From Pseudomonas synxantha (GTDB lineage: Bacteria > Pseudomonadota > Gammaproteobacteria > Pseudomonadales > Pseudomonadaceae), in assembly GCF_900105675.1 (NCBI RefSeq), contig NZ_LT629786.1:4154001-4218000 (forward strand): a DNA stretch of 64,000 nt. Direction: 5' to 3'. Below the pieces are notes generated by a model. It ran no database searches, was not told the origin of the DNA, and saw only the letters and a list, made by a program, of their open reading frames with translations. Positions within the stretch are counted from its first letter, which is position 1; every line of letters starts with the position of its first letter. Position numbers and translations under genes: made by a program. This document shows, piece by piece, positions 57,187 through 64,000 of this stretch.

Positions 57187-57220
57187 AGATTGCCCTTATT
57201 TCTATGGCGAACGCCGATCC

Positions 57221-57328
57221 AATGTGGGAGCTGGCTTGCCTGCGATGCAGGCGCCTCGGTACGTCAGGCAGACTGCAGTGATGCCATCGCGGCGGTGCGG
57301 CGATCCGACAAGCCCGCTCCCACATTGA
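57221..57328. repeat. REP pair reaching into the hydrolase 3' end
   Basis: AATGTGGGAGCTGGCTTGCC and CAAGCCCGCTCCCACATTG are inverted REP cores. The right arm lies inside the hydrolase coding region, so its last codons are REP-derived. Confidence 0.75.
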
Positions 57329-58172
57329 CCTGCGTTGGCTTGAACACCGCATGCTGCCCGATAAACTCGGCACTCAACTCGATCACCCGTCGGTATTGCA
57401 GGTCGACGGTGATCATGTGGTAGCAGTTATCCAGCAGGATCTTGGTCACCGGACCGCCGAGGTGGCGCTCCACGTAGTCGGCGTTCCAGCGGCTGGTGAT
57501 GTCATCCTCAATGGAGTGCAACACCAGCGCCGGTACCTTGACCTGGGGCATGCGTTTCTTGACCACGGCGTTCATACGGTGCAACTCGCGCACTGTGATG
57601 CCTTCCATGGTCAGCAACCCCGCCTCGCTGCTTTCCCCTTCCTTCATCTGCCGCTCGACGATGGCTCGCAGGCGCTGGTTCTTGATGCCGTAGGGCGGCT
57701 TCTCTTCGAAGCGGCAGATGTGCACGCCGAACGGAATCTTCATCAGCAACGGCGTGAGGAACGCCAACTTGTTAATGCTCCAGCCGTCGTACTTCAAGGT
57801 GGTGGAATACATCAGCAGCCCGGCGACTTGCCCTGGGTGTTCAGATGCGACATACATCGACATCACCGCCCCCATGGACAAACCACCGACGAACACCTGC
57901 TCGTGGCGTTGCCTGACCTGTACGAAGGTCTTGCGCACCCCTTCGTACCAGTCCAGCCAACCAGTGGCTTGCAGGTCGTTGTTGTCGCCGCAGTGCCCGG
58001 CCAACGTCGGCACATACACCGTGCAGTTACCCGCCTTGGCCAGGCCCTTGGCGACCTGGCGCAACTCCGTCGGGGTGCCGGTCAGGCCGTGGATCAACAG
58101 GATCCCGACCGGACCTTCACCGAGTACGAAACCGGCATCGCCTTCACCGAGGTCAATACCGTGCGCACTCAC
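57264..58172 (-). CDS. alpha/beta hydrolase (carboxylesterase-like)
   Basis: The start is GTG 58172, overlapping the aminotransferase stop (GTGA). The 302-residue protein has the oxyanion strand GILLIHGLTGTPTELRQVAK, the nucleophile elbow VFVGGLSMGAVMSMY, an acid region HSIEDDITS and the catalytic histidine in NCYHMITVD. This is the Est30-like esterase / monoacylglycerol-lipase pattern. Its last 20 or so residues are encoded by a REP element. It probably hydrolyses or transfers an ester in the pathway of this cluster. Confidence 0.87.
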   Translation of the reverse strand: MSAHGIDLGEGDAGFVLGEGPVGILLIHGLTGTPTELRQVAKGLAKAGNCTVYVPTLAGHCGDNNDLQATGWLDWYEGVRKTFVQVRQRHEQVFVGGLSMGAVMSMYVASEHPGQVAGLLMYSTTLKYDGWSINKLAFLTPLLMKIPFGVHICRFEEKPPYGIKNQRLRAIVERQMKEGESSEAGLLTMEGITVRELHRMNAVVKKRMPQVKVPALVLHSIEDDITSRWNADYVERHLGGPVTKILLDNCYHMITVDLQYRRVIELSAEFIGQHAVFKPTQVNVGAGLSDRRTAAMASLQSA

Positions 58173-59563
58173 CGCTGGGTCGCTCGCACCAGCAGTTGCT
58201 CGAGCAGCTTGAGGCCCAGGTCGATTTCCGGGTAGCTGATTTCAAGGGACGGGGCCAGGGTGATCACGTTCTTGTAGTAACCGCCCACATCGAGGATCAG
58301 CCCGAGTTTCTGGCCGTCTACGACCATGTCGCCTTTCATGCCTTCCTCGACCATGTAGTCCAGAGTCGCCTTGTCCGGAGTGAAGCCGTCCGGCCCGCAG
58401 ATTTCGCAGCGCAGCGCCAGGCCCAGGCCATCGACGTCGCCGATGATCGGGAAGCGTTTCTGCAGGTCTTGCAAGCCTTCCAGGAAGTATTTGCCCTTGG
58501 CCATGACCATCGCGCCGTAGTCGACTTCGCTGGTCATCTTGAACATCTCCAGGCCCACCGCCGTACCCAACGGGTTGGAGGCGAAGGTGGAGTGGGTCGA
58601 ACCTGGCGGGAAGATCTTCGGGTTGATCAACTCTTCACGGGCCCAGATGCCCCCCAGTGGGTTGAGACCATTGGTCAATGCCTTGCCGAACACGATCACG
58701 TCCGGTTGTACGTCGAAATGTTCGATCGACCACAGCTTACCGGTGCGATAGAAGCCCATCTGGATTTCGTCGGACACCATCAGGATGCCGTGCTGGTCCA
58801 GCACATGCTTGAGTTCGCGATAGAAGTTCATCGGCGGGATCACGTAGCCGCCGGTGCCCTGGATCGGCTCGACGTAGAACGCAGCGTATTCGCTCTGGCC
58901 GACTTTCGGGTCCCACACGCCGTTGTATTCGGTCTCGAACAGGCGGGCGAATTGCTGCACGCAGTGGCTGCCGTACTCTTCCTTGGTCATGCCTTTCGGA
59001 CCACGGAAGTGGTATGGAAACGGGATAAATTGCGCACGCTCGCCGAAGTGGCCGTAGCGACGACGGTAGCGGTAGCTGGAGGTGATCGACGAGGCGCCGA
59101 GGGTACGCCCGTGGTAGCCGCCTTCGAAGGCGAACATCAGGCTCTTGCCGTTGGTGGCGTTACGTACCACTTTCAGGGAATCTTCGATGGACTGCGAACC
59201 GCCGACGTTGAAGTGCACGCGACCGTCGAGGCCGAACTTGTTCTTGGCGTCGACCGCAATCATTTCCGACAGCTCGATCTTGCCTTTGTGCAGGTACTGG
59301 CTGGCGATTTGCGGCAGGGTGTCGATCTGCTTTTTCAGCGCATTGTTCAGCCGCGGGTTGGCGTAGCCGAAGTTGACCGCCGAGTACCACATTTGCAGGT
59401 CGAGGTAGGCCTGGTCTTCGGTGTCCCACACATAGGAGCCTTCGCAGCGGCTGAAAATGCGCGGCGGCTCGATGTAGTGAACAGTGTCGCCGTAGGAGCA
59501 GTACTTGGCTTCCTTATCCAGCAGAACCTGGTCTTCGGCGGTAGCGATACGGATATCAGACAT
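58169..59563 (-). CDS. class III PLP-dependent aminotransferase
   Basis: The 464-residue enzyme has the class III marks FEGGYHGRTLGASSITSSYR, a Glu-Pro-rich AAFYVEPIQGTGGYVIPP, the Asp of MVSDEIQMGFYRTG that binds the pyridine nitrogen and the PLP lysine in VIVFGKALTNGLNPLGG. Such enzymes move an amino group between an omega-amino or diamine compound (or an amino aldehyde) and a keto acid. It overlaps the phosphatase gene by 8 bases and the hydrolase by 4. Substrate unknown. Confidence 0.92.
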   Translation of the reverse strand: MSDIRIATAEDQVLLDKEAKYCSYGDTVHYIEPPRIFSRCEGSYVWDTEDQAYLDLQMWYSAVNFGYANPRLNNALKKQIDTLPQIASQYLHKGKIELSEMIAVDAKNKFGLDGRVHFNVGGSQSIEDSLKVVRNATNGKSLMFAFEGGYHGRTLGASSITSSYRYRRRYGHFGERAQFIPFPYHFRGPKGMTKEEYGSHCVQQFARLFETEYNGVWDPKVGQSEYAAFYVEPIQGTGGYVIPPMNFYRELKHVLDQHGILMVSDEIQMGFYRTGKLWSIEHFDVQPDVIVFGKALTNGLNPLGGIWAREELINPKIFPPGSTHSTFASNPLGTAVGLEMFKMTSEVDYGAMVMAKGKYFLEGLQDLQKRFPIIGDVDGLGLALRCEICGPDGFTPDKATLDYMVEEGMKGDMVVDGQKLGLILDVGGYYKNVITLAPSLEISYPEIDLGLKLLEQLLVRATQR

Positions 59564-60260
59564 GATGGAAGAGTTCCTGATTGTCAGCAGAGGTATTGAA
59601 GGTGGTGGCGTTGGCGGCGATGCCCTGTGGCAGCTTGGCCAGCAATGCAGGCACTTCGGCGAAGGTGTCGAAGCGCGCGTGAGGTATCTGGTTGGCGACG
59701 CAATATTCGGCGAGGCTGCCTTTGGCGAACACGAAGTCGGCGGTGGAAGCCACGCACATGTCCGACTTGCCGTCGCCGATCACCAGCACGCGCTTGTTGC
59801 GCGGGGTGGATTTGCACTTGCAGTTGCCGGACGCGGCGCGGCACGCATCGCTGGCATAGGGGAAGTCGATGCGCCAGCTGTTGTGGTCGACCTGGCGCAG
59901 GCGGTTGGCGAGGATCGGCAGCAGGGTCACGTAATGGCGCGACAGGATGCGGGCGATGCCTTGTTCGATGCCGTCGCTGACCACTTCAATGGTCGCGCCC
60001 AGGTCCATGACGTGATCGACGAAATCCGGAAAGTCCGGGTCGATCTCGACGCTGTCGAAATACGCCAGCAGTTCACTTGGGGTCGCCTTGATCAGCGCCA
60101 GTTGGCGGCTCAGGCATTCGCGTGAACCGATGTGCCCATCCAGCCATTCCTGTTCGATGGTTTCCCACTCGGGGCCGGCGAAGCGTTGGAGGACGTTGTC
60201 GATGACATCCGTGGGAGTAATGGTCCCATCGAAGTCACACACGATATGCCAGTGGATCAT
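59556..60260 (-). CDS. MtnX-like HAD phosphatase
   Basis: ATG 60260 (MIHWHIVCDFDGTITPTDVI) follows AAGGAAAGG; the longer in-frame start covers the sigma-54 promoter area and is rejected. The 234-residue protein has motif I DFDGTIT, motif II VVSDG and motif III/IV VIGDGKSDMC of the HAD-IB phosphatases, related to phosphoserine and methylthio-ketose phosphatases. A short cysteine pair (NCKCK) is inserted before motif III. First gene of the sigma-54 cluster. Confidence 0.9.
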   Translation of the reverse strand: MIHWHIVCDFDGTITPTDVIDNVLQRFAGPEWETIEQEWLDGHIGSRECLSRQLALIKATPSELLAYFDSVEIDPDFPDFVDHVMDLGATIEVVSDGIEQGIARILSRHYVTLLPILANRLRQVDHNSWRIDFPYASDACRAASGNCKCKSTPRNKRVLVIGDGKSDMCVASTADFVFAKGSLAEYCVANQIPHARFDTFAEVPALLAKLPQGIAANATTFNTSADNQELFHHV

Positions 60261-60321
60261 CTGCCTTTCCTTTAGGTAAAGGGCCTTGGAGAGTGCGCTG
60301 TGTGCGCTTGCCAAGGGATAG

Positions 60322-60337
60322 AGCAGGGACTGTGCCA
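60322..60337 (-). promoter_or_regulatory. sigma-54 promoter of the HAD-aminotransferase cluster
   Basis: On the minus strand TGGCAC-AGTCC-CTGCT fits TGGCAC-N5-TTGCW with one mismatch, about 62 bases before the HAD start codon. Confidence 0.65.
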
Positions 60338-60381
60338 ACTGGCCAAAGCCCAGCGGGGCTGGGGGTTTTCAGGATTCTCAA

Positions 60382-60426
60382 AAGACAATGTGTCTTGGGA
60401 GCTACAATTTTTGTAGCTTGCTACAA
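60382..60426. promoter_or_regulatory. palindromic upstream sites (enhancer candidates)
   Basis: Three alternating half-sites form AGCTACAA-TTT-TTGTAGCT (60400-60418) and TTGTAGC-TT-GCTACAA (60411-60426); AAGACA-ATG-TGTCTT (60382-60396) lies beside them. They are 45-105 bases upstream of the sigma-54 promoter, the place where an NtrC-type activator would bind, and also upstream of the divergent mipA-like gene. Confidence 0.55.
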
Positions 60427-60499
60427 ACAAGATGAGTGCTTGCGCGGAGGCGAGGGTTTGCGCGTTCATGCGCGCCTGTCCACCTTAGGAAAACGCACC

Positions 60500-61270
60500 A
60501 TGTCCAAGCTCACATCTGCTGTATTCACCGGTCTACTTGGGCTGTGCAGCGCTTCCAGTGCCGCGTGGGCGGACGGCATCAGCGGCGACGTGGGCGCAGG
60601 CCTGAGCTATCAGCCCCATGACCCCAGCGGCAGCCGCTACGAAACCCGGCCCGTGCCCTACCTGGACCTGGACTGGGGAGACGTCAGCCTGAGTACCGAT
60701 GACGGCCTGACCTGGAGCGCGCTGAACAGCCACGGCATCACCGCCGGCCCCTATATCAACTACCTGGCGGGGCGTACTTCCAACGGCGAGTTGCAGGGTT
60801 TGCGCAACGTGTCGGACATGGCCGAGGCCGGCGGTTTTATCCAGTACGCCCCGGCCGATTTCTGGCGCGTATACGCGCAACTGGGCCAGGCCGTGGGCGG
60901 CGGGCATTCCCAGAGTGGCACCCTGGGCAAAGTCGGCGGTGAATTGGGCTACCCGCTGGGTGGCGGGATTATCGGCAGCAGTGGCCTGGTGGCGCATTTT
61001 ACCGATGCACGCCAGGCCAACACCTACTTCGGCGTTGACAGCAACGAAGCCGCCGCCACCGGCTTTCGGTCCTACAACGCCAGCGGCGGTTTCCAGAACG
61101 TGACGCTGAGCCAAAGCTTCGCCTTCCCCCTGGCGCCCCACTGGTCCCTGCTGACCAGTGCCAGCTGGGTGCACCTGGTGGGCTCGGCAGCCAAGAGCAG
61201 TATCGTCAAGCAGGCTGGCGACGTGAATCAGGGGCAAGTGCAGACGGCGATCAGCTACACCTTCGATTAA
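60500..61270 (+). CDS. MipA/OmpV family outer-membrane protein
   Basis: ATG 60500 (MSKLTSAVFTGLLGLCSASS) begins a signal peptide ending AAWA. The 256-residue protein has the MipA/OmpV pattern: GDVGAGLSYQPHDPSGSRYE, VPYLDLDWGDVSLS, alternating beta strands and the final QVQTAISYTFD ending in an aromatic residue plus acid, as in barrel proteins. Family members act as MltA-interacting scaffolds or are induced by antimicrobial peptides or metals. It diverges from the sigma-54 cluster and may share its upstream sites. Confidence 0.85.
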   Translation: MSKLTSAVFTGLLGLCSASSAAWADGISGDVGAGLSYQPHDPSGSRYETRPVPYLDLDWGDVSLSTDDGLTWSALNSHGITAGPYINYLAGRTSNGELQGLRNVSDMAEAGGFIQYAPADFWRVYAQLGQAVGGGHSQSGTLGKVGGELGYPLGGGIIGSSGLVAHFTDARQANTYFGVDSNEAAATGFRSYNASGGFQNVTLSQSFAFPLAPHWSLLTSASWVHLVGSAAKSSIVKQAGDVNQGQVQTAISYTFD

Positions 61271-61317
61271 AGCCAGAGCAAAAAGCAGGTATAGATCAGC
61301 CTGATGTAAGAAAATCA

Positions 61318-61350
61318 AAATGTGGGAGGGAGCAAGCCCCTCCCACATTT
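61318..61350. repeat. REP element hairpin
   Basis: AAATGTGGGAGGG and CCCTCCCACATTT arms between convergent genes. Confidence 0.75.
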
Positions 61351-61377
61351 CGAACTGAGTCCGACATACCGGCCCAC

Positions 61378-61782
61378 TCAGCTCTCCTCCCCCTCCGCCA
61401 ACAACACAATTCCCGCCACAATCACCATCACGCCCACCCAATGCAACAGGCTGATGTGCTCCCCCAGTCCCAACCACGACCCGAGCAACACTGCCACGAA
61501 CACCAGCGAGCTCAAGGGAAACGCCAAGGACAAACTGCTGCGCCGCAGGATCAGCATCCACACAAAAAACGCACCGAGATAACTGGCAATCGCCGCCAGG
61601 ATCCCCGTGTTGCGCGCCACGTCAGCCAGCCACTGCCAGGTGAAATCCATTTGGCCCAACTGATCACCGGCCACCTTGGTAAACAACTGCCCGGCGCTTT
61701 CGGTCGCGATCAACAGCGCCCACAACACCAGGGTGCCGAGGCGTCCATGCAACCAGCCCGTATCGATAGTCTGCGTCGTCAT
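61378..61782 (-). CDS. SMR/EamA-type membrane protein, second of a pair
   Basis: ATG 61782 overlaps the stop of the first SMR gene (ATGA); the longer frame is a shadow of that gene. The 134-residue protein has four membrane helices (VLWALLIATESAGQLFTKVA, NTGILAAIASYLGAFFVWML, LSLAFPLSSLVFVAVLLGSW, WVGVMVIVAGIVLLAEG). Two such half-size proteins usually form a heterodimeric exporter or lipid-sugar flippase of the ArnE/ArnF kind. It ends the three-gene operon. Confidence 0.8.
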   Translation of the reverse strand: MTTQTIDTGWLHGRLGTLVLWALLIATESAGQLFTKVAGDQLGQMDFTWQWLADVARNTGILAAIASYLGAFFVWMLILRRSSLSLAFPLSSLVFVAVLLGSWLGLGEHISLLHWVGVMVIVAGIVLLAEGEES

Positions 61783-62159
61783 GCCTGGCCCCCCGCAATC
61801 GCCACCAACATCACGCCCAAGGTAATCACCAGCGTGCCCACCCAACGCCTCGGGCTGACGGTTTCCTTGAGCACTACCCTGCCCGCCAGTACCACCAGGC
61901 AATACGCCAATGCCGCCAGCGGAAACAACAGGCTCAACGGCGCACGGGACAACGCCTCGAGCCAGACGAAAAACTCGATGACATAGGCCCCGACCCCGGC
62001 CCAGAGCAGCGGCGCATTCAATACCTGGCCCCAGAATGCGCGCAGGCGAAAGCCGCCATCGAGCTGGGGCAAACGGTCTACGCCCAACTTGAAACACAAC
62101 TGGCCAATCACATCGAGAACGATGGAAAAGGCCAGCAACAACACCACGGTCAGGGTCAT
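61779..62159 (-). CDS. SMR/EamA-type membrane protein, first of a pair
   Basis: The 126-residue protein has four membrane helices (LTVVLLLAFSIVLDVIGQLC, LLWAGVGAYVIEFFVWLEAL, LSLLFPLAALAYCLVVLAGR, WVGTLVITLGVMLVAIAGG). The two proteins share the S/T-L-x-F-P-L-x-x-L motif of EamA-type units. It overlaps the arginase-fold gene (ATGA) and the second SMR gene, so all three are coupled. Confidence 0.8.
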   Translation of the reverse strand: MTLTVVLLLAFSIVLDVIGQLCFKLGVDRLPQLDGGFRLRAFWGQVLNAPLLWAGVGAYVIEFFVWLEALSRAPLSLLFPLAALAYCLVVLAGRVVLKETVSPRRWVGTLVITLGVMLVAIAGGQA

Positions 62160-63076
62160 GGGAACAGCTCCTCAAACAGGTCGATCAAGGCTTCATTGGT
62201 CGCGGCATTGCGCTGCAGATCCTGCGCACTCCAGCGCTCCGGTGGCGGCTGGTCGGACTTGGCTTCCCAGCGCTTGAACGCGTTGCTGAACGCCGGCACA
62301 GCGAACTCACCGCACACATCGATACCAATGATGCGTTTATGCACCGCCAACGCCCGCAGAGCCTGGAGCAAATGGGTCAGGCGCATGCCGCCCTGGTCCC
62401 AGTTGGTGGCAGCGTCTTCGCTGGCCAGCACATCTTTGTCGATGGTGATCCAGATCGCTTCGGTGGGCAGGCTGGCGATCATCTGGTCGAGGAACGCTGC
62501 CCAGTCCAGGTCCGCCAGGTTGCGCCAATGCAGGTGGTTTTCCTGTTGCTGGTGGCCGGCACCGTCGCCGACCCGGCCCCAGACTTTCGACGGCGGATGC
62601 TGCCAGGGAAACAACTGCAAGTGGCCGCGCTTGAGGGCACCGAGGTTGCCGCCGCGCAATTGCGGGTTATGCAGGTCATCACTGCACGGGCCGAGGGTCA
62701 CGATGCGTTTGATCGCCGGCATCTTCAGCGCACGGTTGACCCACGAACCACAGTGGCGTTTGGGTGCAAAGCGCACCCAGTCGGGGTGGTTGTCGAAGTG
62801 GATCAGGCTGATGGGTTCTTTCAGGTCGGCCAAAAAGGCCGGTGTGAGATGGTGATAGTCGCCGGAGCCGACAAACAGGATCTCCGGGCGCGCGTCCATG
62901 GGCCGGGGCCGTTGGGCCAGGCGCGCAACAAAGCGCTTCCAGGTTTTTTCGGTGGCCCACAAACGCAGTTTCGGGCCCAGGTCCAGCAGATCAAGGCGCG
63001 TGGCCCGGCCGATGGCCAACTGCCGGGCAATCGGGGCCTGGCCGGTGAGGCTGTGGTCGAGGTCAAGGATATTCAA
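62156..63076 (-). CDS. arginase/ureohydrolase-fold protein
   Basis: The 306-residue protein has the metal-binding pattern of ureohydrolases in altered form: FVGSGDYHHLTPAFLADL for the GGDHS motif, LIHFDNHPDWVRFA for Asp-x-His-x-Asp, and IWITIDKDVLASEDAATN for Ser-x-Asp-x-Asp. The metal ligands seem present, so a Mn-dependent amidine or guanidine hydrolase is possible. Only TTG 63076 serves as start, with a G-rich stretch upstream. It leads the operon with the SMR pair. Substrate unknown. Confidence 0.78.
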   Translation of the reverse strand: MNILDLDHSLTGQAPIARQLAIGRATRLDLLDLGPKLRLWATEKTWKRFVARLAQRPRPMDARPEILFVGSGDYHHLTPAFLADLKEPISLIHFDNHPDWVRFAPKRHCGSWVNRALKMPAIKRIVTLGPCSDDLHNPQLRGGNLGALKRGHLQLFPWQHPPSKVWGRVGDGAGHQQQENHLHWRNLADLDWAAFLDQMIASLPTEAIWITIDKDVLASEDAATNWDQGGMRLTHLLQALRALAVHKRIIGIDVCGEFAVPAFSNAFKRWEAKSDQPPPERWSAQDLQRNAATNEALIDLFEELFP

Positions 63077-63427
63077 GGTAATGTTTCACCCCTAATGGCA
63101 GCGCCCAACCGCAGGCCGGCTGGGCTTCAGGGGGGTAATGCAAGGGGCGGGCCAGGGCTATGAGACCTGCATAGATCAAAATGTGGGGGCTTGCGCCCTC
63201 TTCTCAAACTTCAAGTAATCTACTGATTTTAAAGAGTTAAAATTTAGTCTTAACGCCGGATATTTTGGAGGCGGCCCAGGTTGCTGCGCGACGGCGCCAC
63301 GTCGGCGATGTGACCGGGTTGTTGGGTTGTTGGGGCGAGTACATATCCGTTGCTTAGGTAACGGCTACTATAGGTTCCGCCCTTACGGCGGCTCACTTTG
63401 CAAAAGCGGCAAAGTAAGCAAAACGCT
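63077..63427. other. intergenic, no gene seen
   Basis: A lone REP-like core at about 63180-63200 (AATGTGGGGGCTTGCGCCCT) and an AT-rich patch near 63215-63250 are all I find. The stretch from about 63330 on belongs to the repeated family that continues to the right. Confidence 0.4.
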
Positions 63428-64000
63428 CTTGCCCCACCACTCGGCACCTCGCCCAGGCTCGGTGTGCCCTCTCTCCGGCTTGAAACCGTGGGCCGCCGTC
63501 ATGGGCCATCCTTGGCCCAGGACGGCTAACCCGGCGTCCTGCCGGGTTACCCACGGTTTCAAGCCTGCGTTCGGCCAGCGTGGTTTAACGGGGCGCCTGA
63601 GATCAAGATCAAAAGCGACTCGCTGCGCATCGCAGATACGCTGGCGGCGCTTGTGCTTTTCTGTGGGAGCGGGCTTGCCCGCGAAAAACTGGAGGGCGCC
63701 GCGTTCATCCTGATTTCCTGCGCCATCGTTAACGACCATCGCGGGCAAGCCCGCTCCCACAGGGGGTACGCGCACGCCTCGACGATCAGGTCGGCTCTAA
63801 GGCCGCCTCGCTGTGTTTTTGATCTTAGGCGCCCCGTTAAACCACGTTGGCCGGAATTCGACAGGGGTTTGGGGGGTAAACCGGCAGGGATGCCGGTTTA
63901 GCCGCCCCGCGCCATGGATGGCGCGTGGCGGCGGCCCCCCAAATCAATGTCGGATTACGGGCACACCGAGCCTGGGCGAGGTGCCGAGTGGTGGGGCAAG
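63428..64000. repeat. large nested inverted repeat, continues past window
   Basis: The first 42 bases (63428-63469, TTGCCCCACCACTCGGCACC within) are the exact reverse complement of the last 42 bases of the window. An inner pair, 63571-63606 and 63818-63853, shares GGTTTAACGGGGCGCC with about three mismatches, and a REP pair (63661-63762) sits in the centre. The whole is a roughly 570-base imperfect palindrome, in the style of the long dispersed repeats of P. fluorescens genomes. Confidence 0.85.
63661..63762. repeat. REP pair at the centre of the palindrome
   Basis: TGTGGGAGCGGGCTTGCCCG and CGGGCAAGCCCGCTCCCACA are perfect inverted REP cores about 60 bases apart. Confidence 0.85.

Overview
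The window is chromosomal DNA from a fluorescent pseudomonad, most likely of the Pseudomonas fluorescens group. The evidence is the high GC content, the many REP elements (GTGGGAG / GCTTGCC motifs), typical Pseudomonas genes (glpFKRD, aatJQMP-aauSR, erdR, the PA3496-type small protein, rsmZ) and gene order matching the argG-motY-pyrC-rnt-peroxiredoxin-bfd-bfr-grxD-argF block of the genus. Identifications come from reading translations and motifs by eye; no database search was run.

Region 1-7645 (minus strand) is part of an R-type tailocin (headless phage tail) of the P2 / R-pyocin kind: holin, a terminator-like protein, V spike, W, J, I, a two-part tail fibre, a fibre chaperone, sheath, tube and a tail-assembly chaperone cut by the window edge. 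Region 7646-9213 is its control region: a long leader with an internal terminator, arrays of ATGCAT palindromes, a PrtR-like self-cleaving repressor and a LexA box. Next come a Panacea-domain (antitoxin-type) gene coupled to a small membrane protein, a umuC scrap, and a three-gene metabolic cluster (RraA-like aldolase, 2-hydroxyacid dehydrogenase, divergent PEP-carboxylase-like protein).

Region 15290-17896 is a small low-GC island bracketed by a 279-bp direct repeat. It holds dam and gpW-like phage remnants, a second fdxA and a C4-like antisense RNA in front of a coupled leader peptide / DUF3077 gene. Core genome resumes at mutS and fdxA, followed by the Gac-controlled sRNA gene rsmZ (minus strand, with its GacA box), apbC, metG, an unusual orphan rnfB, nth, a PA3496-like gene and erdR.

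Region 28463-39990 holds arginine and pyrimidine synthesis (argG, argF, pyrC), motility (motY), RNA processing (rnt), iron and redox proteins (peroxiredoxin, bfd, bacterioferritin, grxD), a molybdopterin oxidoreductase, an ABC ATPase and ybaK. Region 40100-45500 is the glycerol regulon glpF-glpK-glpR-glpD with GlpR-type operators. It is followed by the acidic amino-acid uptake operon aatJQMP with its AauSR two-component system, two AauR boxes and a sigma-54 promoter; glpM lies beyond it.

Region 52897-60426 (minus strand) looks like a self-contained sigma-54 system: HAD phosphatase, class III aminotransferase, alpha/beta hydrolase, GNAT acyltransferase, sensor kinase and NtrC-type regulator, preceded by a -24/-12 promoter and palindromic upstream sites. 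A MipA/OmpV porin-like gene diverges from it. The right end carries a three-gene operon (arginase-fold protein plus two SMR-type membrane proteins) and a large nested inverted repeat that runs off the window.
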